From Planctomycetota bacterium (GTDB lineage: Bacteria; Planctomycetota; UBA1135; GCA-002686595): a stretch of 7,959 nucleotides of DNA. Below the pieces are notes generated by a model. That model made no database searches, was not told the DNA's origin, and saw nothing but the letters and a program-made list of their open reading frames with translations. The position numbers and the translations under genes were made by a program. The stretch covers positions 1 to 7,959 of the forward strand of contig JAJDES010000458.1 in the NCBI GenBank assembly GCA_029259675.1. The letters run 5' to 3'. This document shows positions 1 through 6,538 of the stretch, in pieces (position 1 is the first letter of the stretch; the number at the start of each line of letters is the position of its first letter).

Positions 1-1
1 C

Positions 2-1489
2 CAAAAGGAGGATGCCAACGCAATCGGAATGGAGAGCCTATGGATCGATCCGGGGGAGCAGCAGGAGATCTCGATTGTCATCCGCAAGGGGGCGCGCTTG
101 GACGGAGTCATTCGCAACAAGAACGGCTCGCCCGTAGCGGACGTCCTCATTCACGCCGAGTGGGAGGGCAGCCAAACACTCGGAAAAATGGAAGACAACC
201 TTGGACCGCTCATTTCAGATTCCGTTACCACGAGCGGCCCCGACGGCGCGTACAGCTTGGTCGGAATGATGGAAGGCGAATTCGAAATTGAATTGCGCGG
301 ACCGGGCCACAAGGAATTGCTTGAAGAGACTCGCTTCTTTACCTCCGGTAGCGAGGAAACGTGGAACCCGGTCCTCGACGCCGGCGAGAGCTTGCATCTT
401 CGGTTATTGGATTCTCTTGGAGGCCCGCTCGCAGGCTGGGGCTTAAGTATTGCGGGACCTGGCTTTTTTTACTCTGAGCGCATTCCCGCCCGCACCAACT
501 CCAGGGGTGAAATCAGCGTCCCCTTCCTTGAGCCCAACGGCATTTACGAAGTCAGCCTCTACGCTCCTCGCGAAAAAGGAGGCGTGCAACAGATACCCAG
601 TGCGCTCCGTACCGGGCTCGCGCCCGGAGCAACGGCTCACCTATTGCACTTGTCGGCACAGGAACTGCCCTCTGCTGCCATTGCCGGCACCTGGCTCAAT
701 GCAGCTGGAATTCCCCTGGCTAGAACCAATTTGCTGCTCGTACGCGCAGGGCATGTGAACGAATGGTCCCTGACCACCGACGCCGCGGGCCATTTTGAAT
801 TCGACGGCCTATCCGCCGGCGACTACCAGCTACGCGCGGGAGCTTCGCCCTACCCGCGCGGCACTTTCATCGCTGCTGCAAGCGTAGCGGCTGGTGAGCA
901 CGTGAACCTGGGTCCGGTTGCCCTGCGTGGAACAACCGTGCTCAAAGTCAGGCTCAGCTCTTCGACCGAAGCAGGTCCAAGCGCCGGCCTCTTCCTAGCG
1001 TCGGCCCAAGCGAGCTCCCAAGAATTGGGTGTCCAGTGGGATCAAGCGGGCGCTCTCTGGACTTCAACGCCACTTGTGCCGGGTCAGTATCAACTGCGAG
1101 TTCAAGCCCGAGGCTACGCACCATATACATGCGAGGTCCAAATCGGGTCGCAATCGGAGCTCCTTATCGAAGCTGAATTGCAAGCCGGTTTCGAAGTCCC
1201 AATCAGCGTCCACTTGCCCGTTACCAGTAGCACATCTTGCATGCTGCTGATCAGCGTTTGGGATGCTCAGCAAACACTGATTAGCGAGAACAATCTCTTC
1301 TCATTCTTCTCGAAGGATGAAACCGGCACAGGCCATCAACTCGAGCATTCGATTGTTCTCGCGCCCGGCAACTATCGCATCGAAGTCGAGCTGCCGGGAG
1401 AATCCAAAGCGCCAGTCGAAGCAAGCATCGAATTCAATCAGGCTGAAGCCATGGACTTGCAGCCAATCGCATTCGACTTGCGCCAGTGA
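2..1489 (+). CDS. Multi-module carboxypeptidase-regulatory-like (Ig-like) surface protein, 5' partial
   Basis: The reading frame is open to the left edge, so the true start lies upstream. The first in-window ATG is at 29, and the numbering below counts from it (486 residues to the TGA). I see five consecutive beta-rich modules, roughly at 19-115, 118-210, 214-300, 301-385 and 386-486. Modules 1 and 3 carry the clearest CarboxypepD_reg signature: a G-V-I or G-T-W strand, then N-x-x-G-x-P-x-A, then an (S/D)-x-x-G-x-(F/Y) turn and a G-x-(F/Y)-x-(I/L) strand. Examples are NKNGSPVADV with PDGAYSLVG, and NAAGIPLARTN with DAAGHFEFDG. Modules 2, 4 and 5 are more divergent. There is no catalytic motif and no transmembrane helix at the C-terminus. 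Proteins of this kind are usually exported and act in surface adhesion, scaffolding or carbohydrate binding, but the exact role is not visible. The signal peptide, if any, is outside the window. The coding frame is secure and the function is only a class-level call. Confidence 0.85.
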   Translation, partial: QKEDANAIGMESLWIDPGEQQEISIVIRKGARLDGVIRNKNGSPVADVLIHAEWEGSQTLGKMEDNLGPLISDSVTTSGPDGAYSLVGMMEGEFEIELRGPGHKELLEETRFFTSGSEETWNPVLDAGESLHLRLLDSLGGPLAGWGLSIAGPGFFYSERIPARTNSRGEISVPFLEPNGIYEVSLYAPREKGGVQQIPSALRTGLAPGATAHLLHLSAQELPSAAIAGTWLNAAGIPLARTNLLLVRAGHVNEWSLTTDAAGHFEFDGLSAGDYQLRAGASPYPRGTFIAAASVAAGEHVNLGPVALRGTTVLKVRLSSSTEAGPSAGLFLASAQASSQELGVQWDQAGALWTSTPLVPGQYQLRVQARGYAPYTCEVQIGSQSELLIEAELQAGFEVPISVHLPVTSSTSCMLLISVWDAQQTLISENNLFSFFSKDETGTGHQLEHSIVLAPGNYRIEVELPGESKAPVEASIEFNQAEAMDLQPIAFDLRQ

Positions 1490-1836
1490 GCTTCGCCCGT
1501 TTCGGATGGAGCACGTCCATTGCCTTCCATCGCTGCGTATAGATTGCCCTAGGAAATTGCAGAGTTCGGACGCAGCTCTCTCCGTGGCCCGAGAAGCGGG
1601 CGCAAGCTCCCGCGTTGTTACAAGCGGCTAGGCTTGCGGCAAAACTCCGCCCTCGCAATAGAGTTAGGCAGAGGCAAAACGAGGCGCACGAAAATGAAAT
1701 GCATTCCTGGCCCGCCGCCTGAGAGTTGGGGGCCCAGGCGCGCCCGACTGCCCTCAGTTTCCTCACAAGCGGCCCCTTCCCCACAGGCTGCCGCGATTCT
1801 GACGCAAAAAAAGTACGGCGCCGTAGTCAGCAATCG

Positions 1837-1922
1837 GAAATTCACCTAGGGATGCAATCCAGTCGCAGCTGAAGGAATTTCGCAAACGGGGATGCTCTCG
1901 AAACCTGCATCCTAGGAACTTC
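1837..1922. repeat. Long imperfect inverted repeat (possible stem-loop) upstream of the MocR-type gene
   Basis: The arm CCTAGGGATGCA (1845-1856) pairs with TGCATCCTAGG (1906-1916) over 11 base pairs with one bulged G. The loop is 49 nt. Outside the core, GAA and TT (1837-1842) can pair with AA and TTC (1917-1922), interrupted by small bulges. The structure lies about 195-280 bp before the start codon at 2118. It could be a structured leader, a processed RNA or an old repeat arm. Nothing in the sequence decides between these. The pairing is seen directly; function is unknown. Confidence 0.4.
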
Positions 1923-2105
1923 GCTCAGGGGCCTTGCAAGCTGCTGCGCTCAAGCTAACTCTCGCGGGCGTACAGAGACGCGGCTGCACCCGATTGGGTT
2001 CCCTCTAGATGGCAGTTTTCTGAGCCGAATGGCCTAACTCCGCAGATTTGAAAATCCACCCACAAGTATCCCGGTTAGACTCGTTACCTCATCTCGGACC
2101 TCGCT

Positions 2106-2111
2106 AAAAGG
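2106..2111 (+). promoter_or_regulatory. Ribosome binding site of the MocR-type gene
   Basis: AAAAGG ends 6 nt before the ATG at 2118. This is the best Shine-Dalgarno-like match upstream of any complete gene in the window and supports the chosen start. Confidence 0.55.
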
Positions 2112-2117
2112 CAACTG

Positions 2118-3593
2118 ATGTCAACCTGGCTACCCGACCTCCAGGCCCAATCGGGGCCGGCCTATCGTGCCCTTGCAGACGCCATCTCCAAGGACATCGG
2201 AAACGGCCTGCTAGAACCCGGTGAGCGGCTGCCCACGTACCGCGATCTCGCCCAGCGCATGGAACTCTCCCTGGGTACCGTGACGCGCGCCTACGCCGAG
2301 GCCGAGAGACGCGGTTTGATCATGGGTCTAGGCCGCCGCGGCACCTTTGTGCGGCGCGGCGACGTGCACGGAGTCGAGCCGTACACCAAAGCCTTCCACA
2401 GCAAGGGTTTGGTCAATCTGAATGTCAACTTGCCCGCTCCGCTCGGCGAGGAGGATCAGCTGCTCTCCGCGGCCCTGGCCGAAGAAAGCAAGCGCGAGAA
2501 TTTGTCCATCTTGCTGCGCGGTAGCGCGGATCCTGGCGTGGGTATTCACGAAGAAACCGCCTCGGCCTGGCTCAACGCCCGCGGTTGGAAGTCCTCGCCG
2601 GACGAAATCTGCATTTGCGCCGGCGGTCAAAACGGATTGCAAGCAGCCCTTGCGGCCATTGCCCACCCCGGCGACATCATCTTGGCCGAATCCCTGACCT
2701 ACCCCGGGATGAAGGCCATGGCGCGCACCCTGCACTTGCGCTTGCGCGGAATTTCCATGGACGCCCACGGAATTCAGCCCGAGGCCTTCGAAGAGGCTTG
2801 CCGCTCCCATCCCGTGCGCGTTTTGCTTTGCAATCCGAACTTGCATCCGGCCACCGTCGCCACCCTGCCCCAGGATCGGCGCGAAGAACTGATTGAGATC
2901 GCCGAGCGCAACAACGTTTTGATACTGGAGCACCACCACGACTTCCTGGTGCCCAATCAACCCCTGCCCCTTTCGAACATCGCCCCCGATCGAGTGATTA
3001 GCTTGGCCGGTATGGTCAAGGTCTTCTCGCCGGGCATGCTGGTTTCCTTCCTTCGCGTTCCGCGCAATTTGGCCGATCCGATCGCAGCCGGAGTGCGCAC
3101 GTCCGTTTGGTGCGCACCGCCCTTGATGCAGTCCATTGCAACCCGTTGGCTAAGCGACGGCACCGCGGATCGATTGAGCGCATTGCGCCGCACGGAAGTC
3201 GAGGCGCGCCAAGCCCTGGCCACCAAGCATCTAGCCGCAGCCCACACCGTCACCGAGCCCCACGCACATCACCTGTGGATGGACTTGCCGCGCGGCTGGA
3301 CCAGTGAAGACTTCGCCACCCACCTGCGCGAAAACGGGGTGGCCATCTCCCCCAGCGAACCCTTCTTTGTCGGACGAGGACAATTGCCCGACAAAGTGCG
3401 CGTTTGCCTGGGCGGTCCGGAAACCCGTGCGGAGTTGGAAAAGGGCCTGCAGATCCTGGCCAACTTCCTCGGCAAACCCGCGCTGCAAAACGGCAACGGA
3501 CAAACGGCGTCAAACAACAACTCAGCCGCCGCGGCCGCCGCCGCCGATCCAAAGCCGCCCACGCGCCCGGTCGCCACGAATCCCTTCGACTGA
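2118..3593 (+). CDS. MocR-family regulator: GntR HTH plus aminotransferase-fold domain
   Basis: This is a 491-residue protein, the usual length for MocR regulators. Residues about 12-80 form a GntR winged helix (LEPGERLPTYRDLAQ, then a recognition-helix region ending GRRGTFV). Residues about 95-450 match a fold-type I aminotransferase: AGGQNGLQAAL at 168-178, HPGD at 183, LTYPG at 193-197, CNP at 238-240, the probable PLP lysine K301 in MVKVFSPG, and a C-terminal substrate-carboxylate-type arginine R428 in VRVCLGG. MocR proteins are normally dimeric DNA-binding regulators that sense PLP or a PLP adduct. Two pocket positions are unusual. The expected acidic EDD motif reads EHHHD (271-275), and the arginine expected soon after the lysine (APGLRLG in relatives) is missing in SPGMLVS. 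Residues 452-491 are a low-complexity tail with seven alanines. The gene stands alone with about 630 bp upstream, so its target may be itself or an unlinked gene. An aminotransferase role is possible but less likely given the pocket changes. Confidence 0.88.
   Translation: MSTWLPDLQAQSGPAYRALADAISKDIGNGLLEPGERLPTYRDLAQRMELSLGTVTRAYAEAERRGLIMGLGRRGTFVRRGDVHGVEPYTKAFHSKGLVNLNVNLPAPLGEEDQLLSAALAEESKRENLSILLRGSADPGVGIHEETASAWLNARGWKSSPDEICICAGGQNGLQAALAAIAHPGDIILAESLTYPGMKAMARTLHLRLRGISMDAHGIQPEAFEEACRSHPVRVLLCNPNLHPATVATLPQDRREELIEIAERNNVLILEHHHDFLVPNQPLPLSNIAPDRVISLAGMVKVFSPGMLVSFLRVPRNLADPIAAGVRTSVWCAPPLMQSIATRWLSDGTADRLSALRRTEVEARQALATKHLAAAHTVTEPHAHHLWMDLPRGWTSEDFATHLRENGVAISPSEPFFVGRGQLPDKVRVCLGGPETRAELEKGLQILANFLGKPALQNGNGQTASNNNSAAAAAAADPKPPTRPVATNPFD
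3525..3545 (+). repeat. GCC-type trinucleotide tract coding seven alanines
   Basis: Seven consecutive alanine codons, six GCC and one GCG, lie in the disordered tail of the MocR-type protein. Such a tract can change length by slippage, and because the unit is three bases the reading frame would be kept. Confidence 0.7.
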
Positions 3594-3878
3594 TCCCCGC
3601 CTCGCCGGCCGTTGCCGAATGCAGCGCTCCGCAGGCCGAGCTCCCCCAGCAATCGAACTGGCTGCTCAGCCGAGCCCCAAGCGGCCTGGTGCGTCCGAAA
3701 AGCCCGGGGGTTCGCATTCGAGACCGGCACGTCCGGCCCGCGGACCCCCAGGGGCTATTTGGGGCCCTTGAAAAAGCTTCCGCCCGAATTCGATCAAGCG
3801 GATTCAAATTGGAGCCCCCCTTCGTGCCGATATAGCCGTGATTAACAATTGGGCCCAGCCCGGTTGATTCGCGGCAGC
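3594..3878. other. Intergenic region between the regulator and the metalloprotease gene
   Basis: There is no credible gene. Two adjacent small hairpins are possible: GTCCG/CGGAC with a 5-nt loop (3731-3745), and CCCCA/TGGGG with a 9-nt loop (3746-3764). Neither is followed by a T-run, so I do not call an intrinsic terminator. The element shared with the region near 6337 lies at 3801-3829, 50 bp before the ATG at 3879. Confidence 0.5.
3801..3829 (+). promoter_or_regulatory. Upstream element, copy 1 (shared with 6337-6364)
   Basis: The order is GATTCAAAT (3801-3809), 5 bp, CCCCCCTT (3815-3822), 2 bp, TGCCG (3825-3829). The same blocks in the same order, with a 4-bp first spacer, occur at 6337-6364. 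The flanks of the two copies are unrelated, so this is not simply duplicated gene sequence. The copy ends 49 bp before the ATG at 3879, which suits a promoter-proximal site. It does not match a standard sigma-70 promoter that I can recognise. Confidence 0.45.
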
Positions 3879-6212
3879 ATGCACAAACGCAAAGAGCATC
3901 GAAGTGGACGGTCGAAGCGCCTCAAGGCCATGGCCTTGCTGTGCGCGCTTCCGCTTGCGGTCAACTGTGGAGGCGGCGGAGGCGGTGGCGGAGGCGGCGC
4001 AATCTCAACCGCAAGTTTCACCACCCCGGCAACGACCACGGCCGAGGCGGGCTCGGCCCTTGTGCTGCAAGTTGAATTGAACTTGCCCGCCAACCTCGAA
4101 GAGGACGCCGTCTTTCTGGTGCAGGACAACGGCACGGGCACCGCGACCAGCGGATCGGACTACGTGACCTTCACGCCGACCACGCTGACCTTCACCACAG
4201 GTGAGGGTGACGGCGCCATGCGCACACTCAACTGGACGCCGATTGACGACGGAGACAGCGAAGGCGACGAAAGCGTGCAACTGCAAATGACCCAAGTCTC
4301 GGGTCCGGTTTTTGTGGGCGGCAGCGGTGTCATCAACTTGACCATCTACGACGACGAAGCTGCGTCGCTCTTGGTTGCCAACGCGTCCAACGCGGACGCC
4401 CCTGTCATTCCCGGCGGCGTCATCGACTTGGGCAGTCGCGATTTGGGCAGCGGTCTGGATTCAAGCGCCGAAATCACCATCACGAACAACGGCGTCGAGC
4501 CACTGCTGGTCAAGGTACCGGTGATCGACGCCGGCGACGCCGCTGACTTTGCGGTGCTCAACAACACCAACCTGTTTCCCGCCACCGCCCCGCCCTCCGC
4601 CGGCAACGGTTTTGGTAGCGGAGGCACCGTCGGATCCGGCAATCAAGGCGCGGGACCGTCGGGCTCGAAATCCATCACGGCAACGGGCACCCAAGCCGAG
4701 CCCGCTACCGAGCTGCCATTCCCCCTCTTCGGCCTCGGCGCCGCGGCGACAGCCACTGCGCCCGGGGACAACGCCAAGATCACCCACAGTCAGGTATTGA
4801 GCGCCATCCCGGCACTGGTTGACGCCCTCTCCATATTGGAGCGCGTGACCCTGACCGACGTACCGGTTCCCGGGCAAGCTCCGGTCACGCTTGAACTTGA
4901 GCGCATTGAACTGCCGATCGCAGCCGGAGCCGTGCTCGCCGTTGACGGAGTGGCGCAACCCCAGGACCTCGCGGATCAACTCACGGAGCTCAGCCTGTGG
5001 CACGGCCGAGCTTTGGGCTATCCCGAATCCAAGGCCTACCTGGCCTTTTCGACCAAGGGCTCCAATGGCTGGGTACAGCTGCAACCCGGGGTGAGTCGCA
5101 CGCTGCACTTGGTCAGCAGTCCGCACTCCGTCGCCAGTGCCGCCAGCACATCACAACTCTATTGGGGCGACAGCGGTGTTCCGGGCGGCGCCACCAACCA
5201 ACCCATTTGCAGCGGCAGCCGCAACGCTCCAGCCGGCGTGCCCTCCTTACAAAACGGACTGCAACCGACCGCCATGGGTCCCGGCGAAAACGGCCTTTTT
5301 CCCTTGGCCATGGTCAGCGACAGTTCGGTCTACTCCGCGCGCCTAGCGGTCGAAACCGACTATCAGTTCTATCAACGCTTCGGCGATGCCACCGCGCTTA
5401 CGACCTATGTCACGCAATTGGTCGCGGCCGTGGGTGAGCGCTTCGCCGCAGATGTCGGTGCCGAGTTCGACCTGGTCTACATCGGCGTGCACACAACTCC
5501 CTCGGATCCGTGGAGCGTCCCCGACGGCGGCGGAGATGCCAACGACCTGTTGGATGAATTCCAATCCGCGTGGGCGCCGTCTTTCGGCGGGACGTTGCCG
5601 GTCGCCTTCGACTTGGCTCACTTCCTCAGCGGATCGAGTTTGGGCGGCGGTGTCGCCTATGTCGGTACGCTGTGCAATCCCGATTACGCCTACGGGGTCA
5701 GCACGGGTGTCTACGGCAACATCGATTTCTCAACTTTCGACGGGAGCTCCAGCCCACTCAACTGGGACTTCTTCGTGATGGCGCACGAGATGGGTCACAA
5801 CTTCGGCGCGCAACACACCCACGAGTATTGCCCGCCCCTGGACACCTGCGGCTACAATTGCGAAGGCGCGGCGTGCGAACGCGGCACGCTCATGAGTTAT
5901 TGCCATACGTGCCACCTGGGACTCGACAATATCGACCTGCGCTTCCACCCGCGCATTTCCAATGTCATGCGGCGCTCCGCCAATCGCAGTTGCATGACCC
6001 AAGCACTGTTGGCCCCGGGCGATTCACGCGACTTCACCGTGCGCTTCGACCCGGTCACGCAACTGGGCGAACTGCGCGCCACGCTGTACATCGAGCACGA
6101 CGCCGCCACCATGCCCTCGCCCTTCCCGATCCAGCTTCTCGGCGTCGCCGTCTCGGGCGCACCACCCGCCGCCGGCCAAGGCCAACTTCACGGCTACGAC
6201 CCGACGAAGTAG
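3879..6212 (+). CDS. Exported M12B (reprolysin-like) zinc metalloprotease with Calx-beta and split choice-of-anchor-D domain
   Basis: The ATG at 3879 gives 777 residues and a basic n-region (KRKEHRSGRSKRLK) followed by the hydrophobic stretch AMALLCALPLAV and Cys30. In-frame TTG at 3849 and ATG at 3930 are less likely starts. Ten glycines follow Cys30. Residues about 41-160 resemble Calx-beta (ESVQLQMTQ, INLTIYDDE). Residues about 164-235 resemble the first half of a choice-of-anchor-D/ASH domain (DLGSRDLG, ITITNNGVEPL, ADFAV). A Gly/Ser linker follows, then a propeptide-like region (about 305-415, with LELERIELP and GWVQLQPG). The M12B catalytic domain spans about 480-706. It has a complete zinc site, HEMGHNFGAQH at 636-646 with catalytic Glu637, and a Met-turn at Met672 in LMSYC. 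Residues about 711-757 (RDFTVRFDP, ATLYIEHD, LLGVAV) look like the missing second half of the ASH domain. Eight cysteines lie in the catalytic region. It is probably surface-anchored or secreted. The substrate is unknown. Confidence 0.88.
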   Translation: MHKRKEHRSGRSKRLKAMALLCALPLAVNCGGGGGGGGGGAISTASFTTPATTTAEAGSALVLQVELNLPANLEEDAVFLVQDNGTGTATSGSDYVTFTPTTLTFTTGEGDGAMRTLNWTPIDDGDSEGDESVQLQMTQVSGPVFVGGSGVINLTIYDDEAASLLVANASNADAPVIPGGVIDLGSRDLGSGLDSSAEITITNNGVEPLLVKVPVIDAGDAADFAVLNNTNLFPATAPPSAGNGFGSGGTVGSGNQGAGPSGSKSITATGTQAEPATELPFPLFGLGAAATATAPGDNAKITHSQVLSAIPALVDALSILERVTLTDVPVPGQAPVTLELERIELPIAAGAVLAVDGVAQPQDLADQLTELSLWHGRALGYPESKAYLAFSTKGSNGWVQLQPGVSRTLHLVSSPHSVASAASTSQLYWGDSGVPGGATNQPICSGSRNAPAGVPSLQNGLQPTAMGPGENGLFPLAMVSDSSVYSARLAVETDYQFYQRFGDATALTTYVTQLVAAVGERFAADVGAEFDLVYIGVHTTPSDPWSVPDGGGDANDLLDEFQSAWAPSFGGTLPVAFDLAHFLSGSSLGGGVAYVGTLCNPDYAYGVSTGVYGNIDFSTFDGSSSPLNWDFFVMAHEMGHNFGAQHTHEYCPPLDTCGYNCEGAACERGTLMSYCHTCHLGLDNIDLRFHPRISNVMRRSANRSCMTQALLAPGDSRDFTVRFDPVTQLGELRATLYIEHDAATMPSPFPIQLLGVAVSGAPPAAGQGQLHGYDPTK
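3969..3998 (+). repeat. GGN codon run coding ten glycines after the putative lipid-modified cysteine
   Basis: Ten consecutive glycine codons (GGA, GGC and GGT mixed) follow the TGT of Cys30. A flexible glycine spacer directly after the N-terminal cysteine is common in exported lipoproteins of some large-genome bacteria. The mixed codons argue against recent simple slippage. Confidence 0.7.
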
Positions 6213-6228
6213 GCGGGCCCAGGGAAGT

Positions 6229-6244
6229 TGGAGCCCGTGCTCCA
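6229..6244 (+). terminator. Weak hairpin after the metalloprotease gene
   Basis: TGGAGC and GCTCCA form a perfect 6-bp stem around the tetraloop CCGT, 16 nt after the stop codon. The following bases are only moderately T-rich (CGATTCGATTTCGG), so an intrinsic terminator is possible but not secure. Confidence 0.3.
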
Positions 6245-6336
6245 CGATTCGATTTCGGATTATGCTCGCAGCGTAGAGTGCGCGCGGAACAAGCGGCCGT
6301 GCACGTTCAGCGAATGCGTTGCACAGCTTTTGGGGT

Positions 6337-6364
6337 GATTCAAATAGCTCCCCCCTTGTTGCCG
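6337..6364 (+). promoter_or_regulatory. Upstream element, copy 2 (shared with 3801-3829)
   Basis: GATTCAAAT (6337-6345), 4 bp, CCCCCCTT (6350-6357), 2 bp, TGCCG (6360-6364). It matches copy 1 at all 22 bases of the three blocks. It lies about 174 bp before the GTG at 6539, farther than copy 1 is from its gene. The CCCCCCTTG block recurs at 6372-6380. Confidence 0.45.
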
Positions 6365-6416
6365 GTTCGCGCCCCCCTTGACCAAGGTGCGATGAACGTT
6401 AGAGGGATGGACTGTT

Positions 6417-6462
6417 CCGAATCCGTTGCATCGGATTGGCCCAAAAGGCCGGCCTTGCTTGG
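6417..6462 (+). repeat. Two adjacent inverted repeats in the leader of the 6539 gene
   Basis: The first is AATCCG (6420-6425) and CGGATT (6432-6437) around a 6-nt loop, extended by CC and GG with one bulge. The second is the 12-bp palindrome AAGGCCGGCCTT (6445-6456), extended by CCAA (6441-6444) and TTGG (6459-6462) with a 2-nt bulge. Together they could form two stacked hairpins in a transcript, or protein-binding palindromes in DNA. Confidence 0.4.
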
Positions 6463-6538
6463 AAAGGTGTCTTTCGACGGCTAGGGAGAGACGTGTCGGT
6501 AGAACAGCCGTGGGCCGCCGACTGGAACAGCAATTGCA

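Larger units (their letters stand above)
1490..2117. other. 628-bp intergenic region without a credible gene
   Basis: No frame on either strand gives a protein-like translation here. The short open frames overlap one another and have poor composition. The region contains a long imperfect stem-loop (listed separately), three CCTAGG sites (1548, 1845, 1911) and a 12-bp palindrome TACGGCGCCGTA at 1814-1825 directly after seven A residues. On the minus strand that palindrome would read as a very short hairpin followed by a T-tract. GCGGG (1596-1600) and CCCGC (1609-1613) could pair into a weak hairpin about 105 bp after the stop of the upstream gene. The promoter of the downstream regulator gene must lie here. 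A possible -35 (TTGAAA, 2048-2053) has no convincing -10 at the right distance. Confidence 0.6.
6213..6538. other. 326-bp intergenic leader region before the 6539 gene
   Basis: There is no convincing gene. A 30-residue frame (ATG at 6392, stop at 6484) exists but has no supporting evidence. The region contains a hairpin after the protease stop (6229-6244), the second copy of the shared element (6337-6364), a repeat of its CCCCCCTTG block at 6372-6380 (22 bp downstream of the first), and two neighbouring hairpins at 6417-6462. A good Shine-Dalgarno-like AGGGAGAG (6483-6490) lies 48 bp before the GTG at 6539, too far to serve it. Confidence 0.5.

Noticed and set aside
12..14. ATG at 12 just after an AAGGAGG-like sequence at the left edge
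   Set aside because: That frame is not the coding frame and gives a non-protein-like product. The coding frame is open through the left edge, so the SD-like string is probably chance within a gene.
1806..1825. Minus-strand intrinsic terminator (palindrome plus T-tract)
   Set aside because: The palindrome TACGGCGCCGTA leaves only about four stem pairs once a loop is allowed, and no minus-strand gene lies upstream of it.
1434..1849. Overlapping short open frames on both strands after the first gene
   Set aside because: They overlap each other, have no domain-like pattern, and no ribosome site is visible.
2328..2960. Long minus-strand open frame (about 210 codons) opposite the MocR-type gene
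   Set aside because: It is antisense to a well-supported family member, has glycine/glutamine-rich non-domain composition, and is a by-product of GC-rich codon use.
3690..3760. tRNA-like T-arm (GGTTCGCATTCGAGACC)
   Set aside because: No acceptor stem, D-arm or anticodon arm can be placed around it on either strand.
5570..6484. Long plus-strand open frame (about 304 codons) overlapping the metalloprotease
   Set aside because: It is arginine-rich with no recognisable domain and overlaps the zinc-protease reading frame, which has perfect catalytic motifs.
6392..6484. Possible 30-residue leader peptide before the 6539 gene
   Set aside because: It has only a weak AAGG ribosome site, no regulatory-peptide signature, and is the tail of a longer spurious frame.
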